The notes beneath the pieces are model-generated. The model was not told the DNA's origin, did no database searches, and saw nothing but the letters and a program-made list of their open reading frames with translations. The translations under genes and the position numbers were made by a program. From CAZWHE01 sp964633825 (GTDB taxonomy: Bacteria; Planctomycetota; B15-G4; CAYZWU01), in contig CAZWHE010000072.1 in the NCBI GenBank assembly GCA_964633825.1, forward strand, positions 1-18,632: 18,632 bases of DNA. The letters run 5' to 3'. Shown here in pieces: positions 7,325 to 14,401 of this stretch. Numbering within the stretch: the first letter of the stretch is position 1; each line of letters opens with the position of its first letter.

Positions 7325-7515
7325 ACCTCAACTATGCAAAAAACATCGGCTCAGACCGGTAAACATCGCGCCAGAGCACGACATCTGGGACAAAAGAGCG
7401 ATTTTTCCGAACCTCACGTATCGTTAAATACGCTGCGGCTCAGAAAAATCGCTCTTTTGCCCCATCTGCCGCACTCTGGCGCGCCTGCACTCGATGTTTT
7501 TTGCATAGCTGAGGT
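7325..7515. repeat. 191-bp imperfect palindrome (long single hairpin)
   Basis: It starts directly after the stop codon of the sigma-factor fusion. Outer arms 7325-7348 and 7492-7515 match at 23 of 24 positions (core CTATGCAAAAAACATCG). Inner arms 7368-7407 and 7443-7482 match at 34 of 40, with AAAAGAGCGATTTTTC perfect. The apex has a further small inverted repeat CGTAT/ATACG. Five of the seven arm mismatches are transitions that would be G-U pairs in a minus-strand RNA but A-C mismatches in a plus-strand RNA. It carries no gene. It could be a palindromic MITE-like element or the gene for a long hairpin RNA. A 69-codon open frame across it is not credible. Confidence 0.85.
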
Positions 7516-7546
7516 AAACCGATCCCTTTCCCGATGCGGATAGAGA

Positions 7547-7586
7547 AAAGGACCCGCGCCGAGGTCAGCAAAAACGCGGGTCCTTT
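7547..7586. terminator. Bidirectional intrinsic terminator
   Basis: A perfect 12-bp stem, AAAGGACCCGCG (7547-7558) with CGCGGGTCCTTT (7575-7586), encloses a 16-base loop. T-rich tracts follow on both strands. It sits between the convergent sigma-factor fusion gene and the small secreted-protein gene and can serve both. Confidence 0.8.
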
Positions 7587-7619
7587 GTTTGTCAGTATCT
7601 CGGAATCAAGACGCCGAGA

Positions 7620-8033
7620 TTATTGGAGCACGAGTGTGTCCACGTTGGTGAGGGTAAAGGTGACGTTGTGCATATCTCTCACGCCCTCGACTCCCTGGAA
7701 ATAGACGGTCTCTCCGGAGAGCTGCGGCGGAAAGTTGGGGAGGTTGAAGTCGTCATGGTACTCGCCGCTTCCGTCCACCTGGCCCTTGGAGACCATGTAC
7801 AGATGGGGACCGATGTCGAAGTGAATGCATCCCCAGGGCGTGCAGTACCCGCACCCATGGTCATACAGCGAAGCAAAGACTGCGATCCCGGCGTCGGGAG
7901 TCGCGCCCGTCACATCGATGTCGACCGTCGATCCCGGGGTGCCGTCACCCGTGATGGTCAGGACCGGGTTGTCGGTAAAAGGAACGGTGAAACCAAGAAA
8001 GGCATGAAATAGCGGGATTAAGATTTTTTTCAT
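7620..8033 (-). CDS. Small secreted protein of unknown function
   Basis: A 137-residue protein. The start is the ATG at 8033 (MKKILIPLFHAFLGF), because GGAG sits just upstream at the right spacing; the ATG at 8045 is itself part of that ribosome binding site. The N-terminus looks like a signal peptide, but no clear cleavage site is seen. The rest is beta-rich: VLTITGDGTPGSTVDIDVTG, then AVFASLYDHG, a cysteine cluster HGCGYCTPWGC (C61, C64, C69), and LPNFPPQLSGETVYFQGVEG. The layout resembles small exported beta-sandwich proteins common in Planctomycetota-like genomes. No enzyme motif is present. The three cysteines could form a disulfide or bind metal. A promoter candidate lies about 110 bp upstream. 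Confidence 0.7.
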   Translation of the reverse strand: MKKILIPLFHAFLGFTVPFTDNPVLTITGDGTPGSTVDIDVTGATPDAGIAVFASLYDHGCGYCTPWGCIHFDIGPHLYMVSKGQVDGSGEYHDDFNLPNFPPQLSGETVYFQGVEGVRDMHNVTFTLTNVDTLVLQ

Positions 8034-8143
8034 GTTTCGCTCCATTCTGCAGATTGTTTGTCAAATGTTGTGAACACGAAGCTGAACATCGAGATGCTCG
8101 AGCTTCCCAAGGCTTACAGCTGACCTCTTAGGCTGACTCGAAT

Positions 8144-8172
8144 ATCATAAGCATTGATTTGTAGATTTTGAA
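8144..8172 (-). promoter_or_regulatory. Candidate sigma-70 promoter for the small secreted-protein gene
   Basis: On the minus strand TTCAAA (complement of 8167-8172) is followed after 17 bp by TATGAT (complement of 8144-8149), a 5/6 -10 match. It would give a leader of about 100 bases before the ATG at 8033. The surrounding 8046-8279 is A+T-richer than its neighbours and holds no gene. Confidence 0.4.
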
Positions 8173-8279
8173 GCCAAAAATGAATTGCGAGCGGATTTCT
8201 GATGAGGGGGATCTCGGAATCTGTCGGCGAAGACTTCAATAAGGAAAATGTTGAAATCGATGGGTGACGGCCGGGCCGC

Positions 8280-9230
8280 TTACTGCTCCTGATATTCTTT
8301 CCACCAATTCCACCAATCCTCCCAGACGAGGCCGTAATCCTTGTTGGAAAGCTTGATGAGCGAATTGAGCGTGCATTCCCGTACGGCGGGGGTTCGCGAC
8401 CTCAGCTTGGGGATGAGATAACCGCAGAGCGTTATGTCGTTCATCTCGCCCAGGGTCCTGGCCACGGCGGCCTGGATCAGGGGATAGTCGTCGAGGAGCT
8501 CGAGGAGGGCCGGAACGACGCTCGGGTCCTTGATCTTGTACGCCGCCAGAACGCAGTGCTCGCGAACCAGCGCGTCGTCATCCTTGAAGCCGGGGAAGAG
8601 ATAGGGCAGGACCTTGTCGCAGTCTTCGGGCGTAACAACCGCTTGGAGAGCCAGAGCCGCATTGGCGCGCACGTCGGGCGCGTGATGGCGTGTCATGATG
8701 TCGAGGATCGTGTCGAGGGGCGTTTCCGGATCCGCAATGTTGTAAAGCGAGAGAAGCGCGTTTTTCACGATCTTGTCGTTGCCGCAGTTTAAAACATCCA
8801 CGAGGGCTTTAACGGCTCTGGGATAGACCTGGGGGAACTTGTCGTTCTCGGGAATTTTCGAAAAGCCGAGCGCTCCGGCCGCGATCTGCCGGTTCGGGAG
8901 TGAGCCGTTTTGGAGCTGGTCCAGAATGGTTTCGAAGTTGACATAGACACGCCGCATCAGGATGTCGTCCAGATTCCGGCGAATCCGGACATGCTTGGAG
9001 CTGTTCTTGTTCAGGGCCGCTTCTTTCCAGGCGGTCAAGAGGTTGCCCAGTTCCTGAAAGAGGACGGGCATCTCCTGCCTGAGCGAGAAGGTCGTGGGAT
9101 CTTCGAGCTTCTTCAAGAATTTGATCTCGCTCTGGTTCAGGGGAACGGGGTCTCCTTTCGTCTGCGCAGCAACACACGCCGAGAGCGCAACAAGAAGAAG
9201 AGCAACAGCCGAAATCAGGATTGTTTTCAT
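8280..9230 (-). CDS. Exported HEAT-repeat protein, probable lipoprotein
   Basis: A 316-residue protein opening MKTILISAVALLLVALSAC, a signal peptide ending in a lipobox-like LSAC with Cys19, so it is probably lipid-anchored in the periplasm. Residues about 105-300 form roughly five to six HEAT-like helical repeats, for example NRQIAAGALGFSKI, NALLSLYNIADPETPL, DVRANAALALQAVV, VREHCVLAAYKIKDPSVVPA and QAAVARTLGEMNDIT. HEAT arrays are protein-binding scaffolds; no catalytic motif is seen. The C-terminus is unusually Trp-rich (WEDWWNWWKEY). AGAGG lies at proper spacing before the ATG. It follows the thioesterase gene on the same strand by 45 bp, so the two may be co-transcribed, although no functional link is obvious. 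Confidence 0.82.
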   Translation of the reverse strand: MKTILISAVALLLVALSACVAAQTKGDPVPLNQSEIKFLKKLEDPTTFSLRQEMPVLFQELGNLLTAWKEAALNKNSSKHVRIRRNLDDILMRRVYVNFETILDQLQNGSLPNRQIAAGALGFSKIPENDKFPQVYPRAVKALVDVLNCGNDKIVKNALLSLYNIADPETPLDTILDIMTRHHAPDVRANAALALQAVVTPEDCDKVLPYLFPGFKDDDALVREHCVLAAYKIKDPSVVPALLELLDDYPLIQAAVARTLGEMNDITLCGYLIPKLRSRTPAVRECTLNSLIKLSNKDYGLVWEDWWNWWKEYQEQ

Positions 9231-9275
9231 GAAAGCGCCTCTGAATCGTTCTTCCGGAATGAGTCTGAATTTAGA

Positions 9276-9728
9276 CTATTGTGCCCTATTTTTATTCCGC
9301 TTCAATATTTCCCCGTGCGAAACTCTTTCGATAATCGTGAGCCATTTTTCCGGGATGCGCGTGGGGCGGCGGTTCGGACCGATGAAGGCGAGGAGAGTGG
9401 TCCCGTCGCAGAGGAGCGGTCCCGACGTGTTTTCACCGAGGTGGATGGAATAGGCGAATTTCAGTGATATTCTGTTGTGGGCCGGGAGCGCGGTCCGCAC
9501 GGTGATCTCGTCGTCGTACCGGGCCGGTGACCGGAAGTTGGCGCGGGCTTCGACAACGACCATGCCGAACCCTTCTTTTTCCATTTCCCTGTAGCAGATT
9601 CCGTGCTCGCGCATGAACTCGGTTCGGCCCATCTCGAAGTAGACGAGATAGTTGGCGTGGTAAACCGATTCCATCCTGTCCGTTTCCTTGTAACGAACCC
9701 TGAAAGTGATGCGGTTTTCAGTCGCCAT
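9276..9728 (-). CDS. Acyl-CoA thioesterase, YbgC/4HBT hot-dog family
   Basis: A 150-residue protein with the 4-hydroxybenzoyl-CoA thioesterase signature RYKETDRMESVYHANYLVYF near residue 12 onward. D17 is the expected catalytic Asp, followed by YHANY and FEMGRTEFMRE. It then has VVEARANFRSPARYDDEI, typical of the hot-dog beta sheet. YbgC-like enzymes hydrolyse acyl-CoA or acyl-ACP thioesters in the cytoplasm; in proteobacteria ybgC travels with the Tol-Pal genes, but here no tol genes are adjacent. The start chosen is the ATG at 9728, matching family length and with GGAAAGAG upstream; ATGs at 9755 and 9791 would add residues not typical of the family. Its substrate is unknown. Confidence 0.85.
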   Translation of the reverse strand: MATENRITFRVRYKETDRMESVYHANYLVYFEMGRTEFMREHGICYREMEKEGFGMVVVEARANFRSPARYDDEITVRTALPAHNRISLKFAYSIHLGENTSGPLLCDGTTLLAFIGPNRRPTRIPEKWLTIIERVSHGEILKRNKNRAQ

Positions 9729-9777
9729 GGCAGCTCTTTCCGTATAAAAAACCATTCTCTCCCCGGAGAGACTCGTA

Positions 9778-9829
9778 CCATAATGAGACAAAAAGCGGCT
9801 GGTCTTTCAAGACGGGTTCTGTATTATGG
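9778..9829. promoter_or_regulatory. Inverted repeats in the divergent intergenic region
   Basis: CCATAAT (9778-9784) and ATTATGG (9823-9829) are perfect inverted repeats, and inside them GTCTTTCAAGAC (9802-9813) is a perfect 5+2+5 palindrome. The region separates the thioesterase gene from the DUF6677-like gene, so it could hold an operator for either. TATTAT at 9822-9827 may be a -10 box for the plus-strand pair, but no good -35 is seen. Confidence 0.35.
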
Positions 9830-9891
9830 CGCGACCGTGTGAATAAGGACCGGCGCTCGAAAAAGGGATGAGACGGACCGGAGGCGCGATA

Positions 9892-10269
9892 GTGAGCGGT
9901 AAAGCCGCAGGAAGAAAGAATCTCCTTCTCGGAATCGTACTGGCCTGGCTGGTGCCGGGCGGGGGGCATATCTACATCGGCCGCCGGCAGAAGGCCGTCT
10001 ATTACTTCGTGCTCGTTACGGCCGCTTATCTTCTCGGCCTCTTTCTGGCTGATTTCCGCTGTGTCAATATCGACAGGTTCCCGTGGTATTATGCCGGCGA
10101 GATCTTCAACGGCGGGGCAACACTCATCATGCAGGCTCTGACAAAAGACCTCCTCGTCGGGGAATTCAACCGGTTCCTCGAGCACGGCACCCTGATCGCC
10201 ACCGTGGCGGGCTTGCTCAATGTGGTCGTGATTGTCGACTTTTACGAGACGTGGGCGCGAGATCAATGA
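9892..10269 (+). CDS. DUF6677-like small integral membrane protein
   Basis: A 125-residue protein with an opening GIVLAWLVPGGGHIYIGRRQ (residues 14-33), the hallmark of TM2/DUF6677-like proteins, which have a glycine turn followed by a conserved Y-x-G-R-x-x-K/R. Hydrophobic helices lie at about 10-27, 36-54 and 98-117. The start is GTG at 9892 because GGAGG (9880-9884) sits 7 bases before it; the ATG at 9868 lacks a spaced ribosome binding site. Function is unknown. It overlaps the next gene by 4 bases (ATGA), so the two products are probably made together and may form one membrane complex. Confidence 0.72.
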   Translation: MSGKAAGRKNLLLGIVLAWLVPGGGHIYIGRRQKAVYYFVLVTAAYLLGLFLADFRCVNIDRFPWYYAGEIFNGGATLIMQALTKDLLVGEFNRFLEHGTLIATVAGLLNVVVIVDFYETWARDQ

Positions 10270-10457
10270 ACGTGACGTTCTGGGAACATATCCTGCTCTT
10301 CATGGCGATCTCGCTCATCGCCTCGCTCGTTTACAACGGCCTGCGCCAGGACAACATGAAGACCATTATTCTGCTCGGCCTCAAGCGTTTCGTCTATTTT
10401 ATGCTGGCCGGTTTTATCCTTGGCGTCGGGACCTATTTCCTAGCGGGCTATCTTTAA
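10266..10457 (+). CDS. 63-residue two-helix membrane protein
   Basis: A short gene starting in the ATGA overlap with the DUF6677-like gene. The product begins MNVTFWEHILLFMAISLIAS, has a hydrophobic helix at about 6-24, a polar turn YNGLRQDNMKT, and a second helix at about 42-61 ending in LAGYL. Both ends would lie on the same side of the membrane. A longer open frame reaching back to 10083 exists, but its extra part is the shifted reading of the upstream gene. No family was recognised. The tight coupling supports it being real. Confidence 0.7.
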   Translation: MNVTFWEHILLFMAISLIASLVYNGLRQDNMKTIILLGLKRFVYFMLAGFILGVGTYFLAGYL

Positions 10458-10494
10458 GAGAGCGTTGAAAAAGCCGGCCCGCCCGCTCCGTTCT

Positions 10495-11610
10495 TCATGC
10501 TTCGTTATCTGAAGCCAGAAATCGCGAGCCGGGGTATCGTTTCACCAGATTCATCAATTCAAGCCGCGCCAGGATCCCTAGAATATCCCTGATTCCACGG
10601 CCCGTCAGCGCGGCGATCGAGTCGGGTGTGCGGGCTTCATTGCGGCAGAGATCGAGGATGGATGATTCCGGAACGGAGAGATCGAATTCTTTCCGAATTT
10701 CGTTGTTGGAGAGAGGAGCGGAGAGGCCGAGAGAGGCGAAGGCGTCTTCCGGAGCGAGGATGACCTGAGCTCCGTCCCTGATGAGCCGGTTCGTGCCCAT
10801 GAAGGCGGGATGACCCACCGGGCCGGGCATAGCCATGACAAGGCGGTCCTGTTCGATGGCGTGATCCACGGTGATCAATGTCCCCGACTTGTCCGAAGCC
10901 TCGACAACGAGAACTCCTCGGGATAGGCCGGAAATAATGCGGTTGCGCCTGGGGAAATGATACTTGCGCGGGCCGGTTCCGAGGGGAAATTCCGAGAGAA
11001 TCGCGCCGTGACGCTCCACTTCGTGGAAGAGATCCCTGTTCTCCGAAGGGTAGACGAAATCGAGGCCTGTTCCCAAGACGCCGATGGGGATTCCGCCGCC
11101 GCCGAGACATCCCTTGAGGACGGCCGAGTCGATTCCGCGGGCAAGACCGGATACCACGGCGACTCCGCCGAGAGCGAGCTTTTCTCCCATTCGGGCCGCC
11201 GCTCTTTCCCCTTCGGGGGTACAGCGGCGCGATCCGATGACGGCTAAAACAGTCGCTGTCTCTTTGGGAAGCCTTCCCCTGATAAAGAGAGCCGCCGGGG
11301 GAAAGGGAATCGAAAGAAGCAATGACGGAAAGCCGCGGTCTCCGTAGACCAGTGTTTTCCCGCCCATGCGGCCGAGATCGGCTTGATGGCGCCGGAGAAC
11401 ATGGGGATCGCGGTTTTGTATTATTCTGTTCACCACGTTTCGCCCGATTCCGGCTTTATGCAGGTCCTGCTTTCCTGCTTTGAAGAGGGCGCTTGTCGAG
11501 CCGAAGGCGTGTTTGATTGAAACCGCTTCGTCCATGGACGCGCCGGCCAAAGCGAGGAGGAGGCGGGCCTCTCGCAATCCTCTTTCTCCTTTGTTTCCGG
11601 TCAAGATCAT
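10495..11610 (-). CDS. dprA: DNA-processing protein DprA (Smf)
   Basis: A 371-residue protein with the full DprA Rossmann-like core: LAVIGSRRCTPEGE (about 122-135), VVSGLARGIDS (152-162), GVLGTGLDFVYPSEN (177-191), ILSEFPLG (204-211), FPRRNRIISGLSRGVLVVEA (219-238), and SGTLIT with AIEQDRLVMAMPG. The N-terminal ~80 residues are the SAM/helix-hairpin-helix-like region and the last ~65 a winged helix. DprA loads RecA on incoming single-stranded DNA in natural transformation. The usual GIDAAAHRGAL segment reads GIDSAVLKGCL, so the normal His is absent. The ATG at 11610 has no ribosome binding site. A TTG at 11577 with GGAGAAAG upstream is a serious alternative start that shortens the protein by 11 residues. 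Confidence 0.93.
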   Translation of the reverse strand: MILTGNKGERGLREARLLLALAGASMDEAVSIKHAFGSTSALFKAGKQDLHKAGIGRNVVNRIIQNRDPHVLRRHQADLGRMGGKTLVYGDRGFPSLLLSIPFPPAALFIRGRLPKETATVLAVIGSRRCTPEGERAAARMGEKLALGGVAVVSGLARGIDSAVLKGCLGGGGIPIGVLGTGLDFVYPSENRDLFHEVERHGAILSEFPLGTGPRKYHFPRRNRIISGLSRGVLVVEASDKSGTLITVDHAIEQDRLVMAMPGPVGHPAFMGTNRLIRDGAQVILAPEDAFASLGLSAPLSNNEIRKEFDLSVPESSILDLCRNEARTPDSIAALTGRGIRDILGILARLELMNLVKRYPGSRFLASDNEA

Positions 11611-11998
11611 TGTTTTTTGAATAAATCAACATCAACCACCGGTGTTTCCATCCGTTTATGTCTGCTGATTTTTCTCCTCACGAAATGGACCCGGAAGCAG
11701 GTCTGGTTCTCAAAGGAATGACGGAGAGCGCGGAATCAGGTTACTCAAGTCAACCGGACGGAAACACCCGTTACTTTCAAGTAACAGATGGAAATAACAT
11801 TGTGAACGCCGTGAATGACTTAGGAGATGTAGTCGTATTGTTACTGCCTGTCATTAAAATGGTTGGCAAAAGAAACGTAATAAATGGGCGAAATCGCTTT
11901 TTAGGCACCCTATGTGCAATGAATCGAGGTAATTCTTGTTCATTTAGAGTTTTATCCACATATTTTTCAGACACTGGATTACGAGGAGAGCTTTTTCA
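11611..11998. other. 388-bp intergenic regulatory region between dprA and the TonB receptor operon
   Basis: A+T-richer than the flanking genes. A long-range inverted repeat pairs 11638-11657 with 11752-11771 at 17 of 20 positions, centred on GGAAACACC. A weak promoter candidate for the receptor operon is TTGTTC at 11936-11941, 17 bp, then CATATT at 11959-11964. GAGGAGAG at about 11982-11989 is the ribosome binding site for the receptor gene. No known riboswitch was recognised; cobalamin and TPP consensus boxes were looked for by eye and not found. A 119-codon open frame here (11658-12017) has no protein-like features. Confidence 0.45.
11740..11785. promoter_or_regulatory. Two similar GTTACT palindromes, candidate operators
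   Basis: GTTACTTTCAAGTAAC at 11770-11785 is a perfect 7+2+7 palindrome. GTTACTCAAGTCAAC at 11740-11754 is a near copy. Their centres are about 30 bp apart, close to three helical turns, so two protein dimers could bind the same face. A further GTTACT half-site lies at 11840-11845. The regulator is unknown. Confidence 0.4.
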
Positions 11999-14401
11999 AT
12001 GGGTTTGGCGAAAATGAATTATCTGTTCTTTATTTTTCTCGTCGCCCTGCTTTTCACGATTCTTTCGGCTGGATGTGCTCATCAAACCGGATTTGCGTCC
12101 CTTCTTCCGGATTCTTTCACAGCATCGAGATCTGCTCCTTTGGTCAACTGTTCGGATCTTCCTTCTGCGCCGGCGGGTGAAGCGGAAGGGAGTATCCTCG
12201 GACTTCCTCATCGATGTGAAATCGTATCGGCTTCCCGGGACGGGGGCGCAAAATCCGGATTTCAAACCGCACAGAATGGCGGCCGGGACGACACCTTCCG
12301 GCTCGACGAAATCACCGTAACGGCCACGCGCACCGTGCGTCACGGCTTTGACACTCCCCGGGCCGTTACCATCGTCGATCGGGATGAGATCGAGAAGGAG
12401 AGCCAGCCCTCCATCATCGACAGCCTCGACGACAAAGCCGGGATCTGGGTCGAGAAGAGAACGATGACCACAGGCGATCCTGTCATGAGGGGATTATCGG
12501 GCGGAAACATTCTCGCCCTTGTCGACGGCTGCACCCTGACCACTCTCTGGGGAGAGGGGGGCTATGCCGGTGACGACATGTACGGCAAGATCGACTCGGA
12601 AAGCATCGAACGGATCGAGGTGATCCGGGGTCCCTCGTCGGTTCTCTACGGATCGAACGCCCTCGGCGGGGCGATCAACTTCATCACCCGATCCTGCCCC
12701 TACGATTTCACGACCGCGGGCGCCCGGTGGGGAGGGAGGACCAAGGCCGGGTACGCCTCCGCTTCCGATTACTTCCTGGCGAGACAGGAGATCTACTGCG
12801 CCACTCCGAGCGTGCGGATCATCCTCGGGGGAACTTCGCACAAGTTCGGCGACACCGAGGGGGGACGCGGCGTGGGAACGATGAGCCCCACGGGGGGGCG
12901 CGACTACAGCTGGGATTTCAAAGGGGAGTACAGGCTCGACGCAAACCAGGAGCTCGAGATCGCCGTCCAGGACATGAAGCGGCACAAGGTGAGACGCTAC
13001 TACAGGGCTGACCAGCAGAATTTCAACGATCGCGAGGCCGTGACAATCACCTGGAGGGGTGACAATGTCTCACGCTTCATCAATTCTCTCGAGGTAAAGG
13101 GTTACACCCAGGACAAGCTCGACATGAGAAAGGACTTTGCCGGAGCCGATCCCGTGGAAGACCGGGCCGTGGGCCGCGCCCAGACACGGACCTACTCGGG
13201 CGACATCCAGGCGATCAGCCTTCTCGGCGAGAGCCACCGGCTGACCTACGGTCTCCACTACCACGAAGACCACGGTGTCTGTCCCGATGACGAGCAGTTC
13301 ATGTGGACGAAGATGGACACGGGCTTCACCGTCAAGGTCGCTCCCGATTCGGTCTGGAACAATCTCGGCATGTACGTCCAGGACGAATGGGACCTGTCGA
13401 GCAGGTGGACGGTCATCTCCAGCCTGCGCTACGACAGGTTCCGCTTCCACTCCGACGTGGATCAGTACTACATAAAATATCCCAGGCTTCCGGCCGGGTA
13501 CGATCCCATGAACGACCAGTTCGCCGACAACCACGGCGTCCTCTCCGGCGGAATCGGCCTGGTCCATCGCTTGACCGGCGAGGTCAACCTCGTGGGGAAC
13601 CTAACCCGTGGGTTCAGGCTCTTTCCCCCCAAGTTCGGCCTGACCCATCACGGCGCCGCTTGGCGCGCGCCCCACGAGTTTCTCGACCCCATCGTCAATC
13701 ACACGGCCGAAGTGGGGGTCAAGACGATGTCCGAGCGCTTTGCTTCATCGTGCTTCGCCTACTACTCTTCGATCAGGAACTGGCAGTCCTGGGGCGCCGG
13801 GACATGGAACGGCATGGCTTTCCTCGACGGCAACGGCAACGGTCTCCAGGAGCCGGGCGAAGACGACATATTCGTCATCAAGGAGGGAAGGGCCAATGTC
13901 TACGGCGTGGAGCTCGAAACAGAGACGCGGCTCGACCTCCTGTCGAGCGACATTCCCGAGGAATGGGTTCTGGCCGCCGGGTTCGCCTGGAATCTGGGAA
14001 ACGACTACCGGAAAGGAGAGGACAAGGAACCGCTCCGCCACACCCAGCCGGCGCGCGCCCTCCTATCGCTGAGGTGGAAAGACAGCGACAAGGAGCGCAA
14101 CGGATGGTTCGAGATCAACGCCGACATGGTGCGGCGGTACGACCGGATTCCGTCCGACCGGTGGCGCGGCGACCGCGGTTACCTCGCCGATCCACAGAAT
14201 CCGGCGAGCGGAAAAATAAGGGACGGCGGTTACCTGCCCGGATATACTGTTTACGACGTGAGAGGCGGAATCGATCTCGCCGATGATCTCTCTCTCACCG
14301 TGGCTGTCGAGAACTTGACGGACAAGAAGTACCGCCGCGCTCATTCGAGATGGAACGAGCCGGGAACGAATTTATTGGCAACAGTGACATACAGGTTCTG
14401 A
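11999..14401 (+). CDS. TonB-dependent outer-membrane receptor
   Basis: An 800-residue protein. Residues 1-26 are a signal peptide ending LSAGC, possibly a lipobox with Cys26, which would be unusual for this family. After a linker of about 75 residues, DEITVTATR (103-111) is the TonB-box-like start of the plug. The plug contains AVTIVDRDEIE, VMRGLSGGNILALVDG, IERIEVIRGPSSVLYGSNAL and GGAINFITRS. The rest is the 22-strand barrel, ending NLTDKKYRRAH and a final VTYRF with the C-terminal Phe used in barrel assembly. Such receptors import metal chelates, vitamins or glycans using TonB-transmitted energy. The substrate cannot be told from sequence. The ribosome binding site is AGGAG about 10 bases before the ATG at 11999. 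Its stop overlaps the tonB start (TGATG), so it has a dedicated energy transducer. Confidence 0.93.
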   Translation: MGLAKMNYLFFIFLVALLFTILSAGCAHQTGFASLLPDSFTASRSAPLVNCSDLPSAPAGEAEGSILGLPHRCEIVSASRDGGAKSGFQTAQNGGRDDTFRLDEITVTATRTVRHGFDTPRAVTIVDRDEIEKESQPSIIDSLDDKAGIWVEKRTMTTGDPVMRGLSGGNILALVDGCTLTTLWGEGGYAGDDMYGKIDSESIERIEVIRGPSSVLYGSNALGGAINFITRSCPYDFTTAGARWGGRTKAGYASASDYFLARQEIYCATPSVRIILGGTSHKFGDTEGGRGVGTMSPTGGRDYSWDFKGEYRLDANQELEIAVQDMKRHKVRRYYRADQQNFNDREAVTITWRGDNVSRFINSLEVKGYTQDKLDMRKDFAGADPVEDRAVGRAQTRTYSGDIQAISLLGESHRLTYGLHYHEDHGVCPDDEQFMWTKMDTGFTVKVAPDSVWNNLGMYVQDEWDLSSRWTVISSLRYDRFRFHSDVDQYYIKYPRLPAGYDPMNDQFADNHGVLSGGIGLVHRLTGEVNLVGNLTRGFRLFPPKFGLTHHGAAWRAPHEFLDPIVNHTAEVGVKTMSERFASSCFAYYSSIRNWQSWGAGTWNGMAFLDGNGNGLQEPGEDDIFVIKEGRANVYGVELETETRLDLLSSDIPEEWVLAAGFAWNLGNDYRKGEDKEPLRHTQPARALLSLRWKDSDKERNGWFEINADMVRRYDRIPSDRWRGDRGYLADPQNPASGKIRDGGYLPGYTVYDVRGGIDLADDLSLTVAVENLTDKKYRRAHSRWNEPGTNLLATVTYRF

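Noticed and set aside
7334..7543. 69-codon open frame across the 191-bp palindrome
   Set aside because: The sequence is explained by the hairpin, there is no ribosome binding site and the product is not protein-like.
11611..11998. Cobalamin or other known riboswitch upstream of the TonB receptor
   Set aside because: Inverted repeats are present, but no consensus core of a known riboswitch class could be found by eye.
11658..12017. 119-codon plus-strand open frame between dprA and the receptor gene
   Set aside because: It lies in A+T-rich regulatory DNA, overlaps the receptor start and its ribosome binding site, and the product shows no domain, signal or hydrophobic pattern.
13303..14286. 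327-codon plus-strand open frame inside the receptor gene
   Set aside because: Arg/Pro-rich shifted reading of the receptor barrel, which is clearly coded in the other frame.
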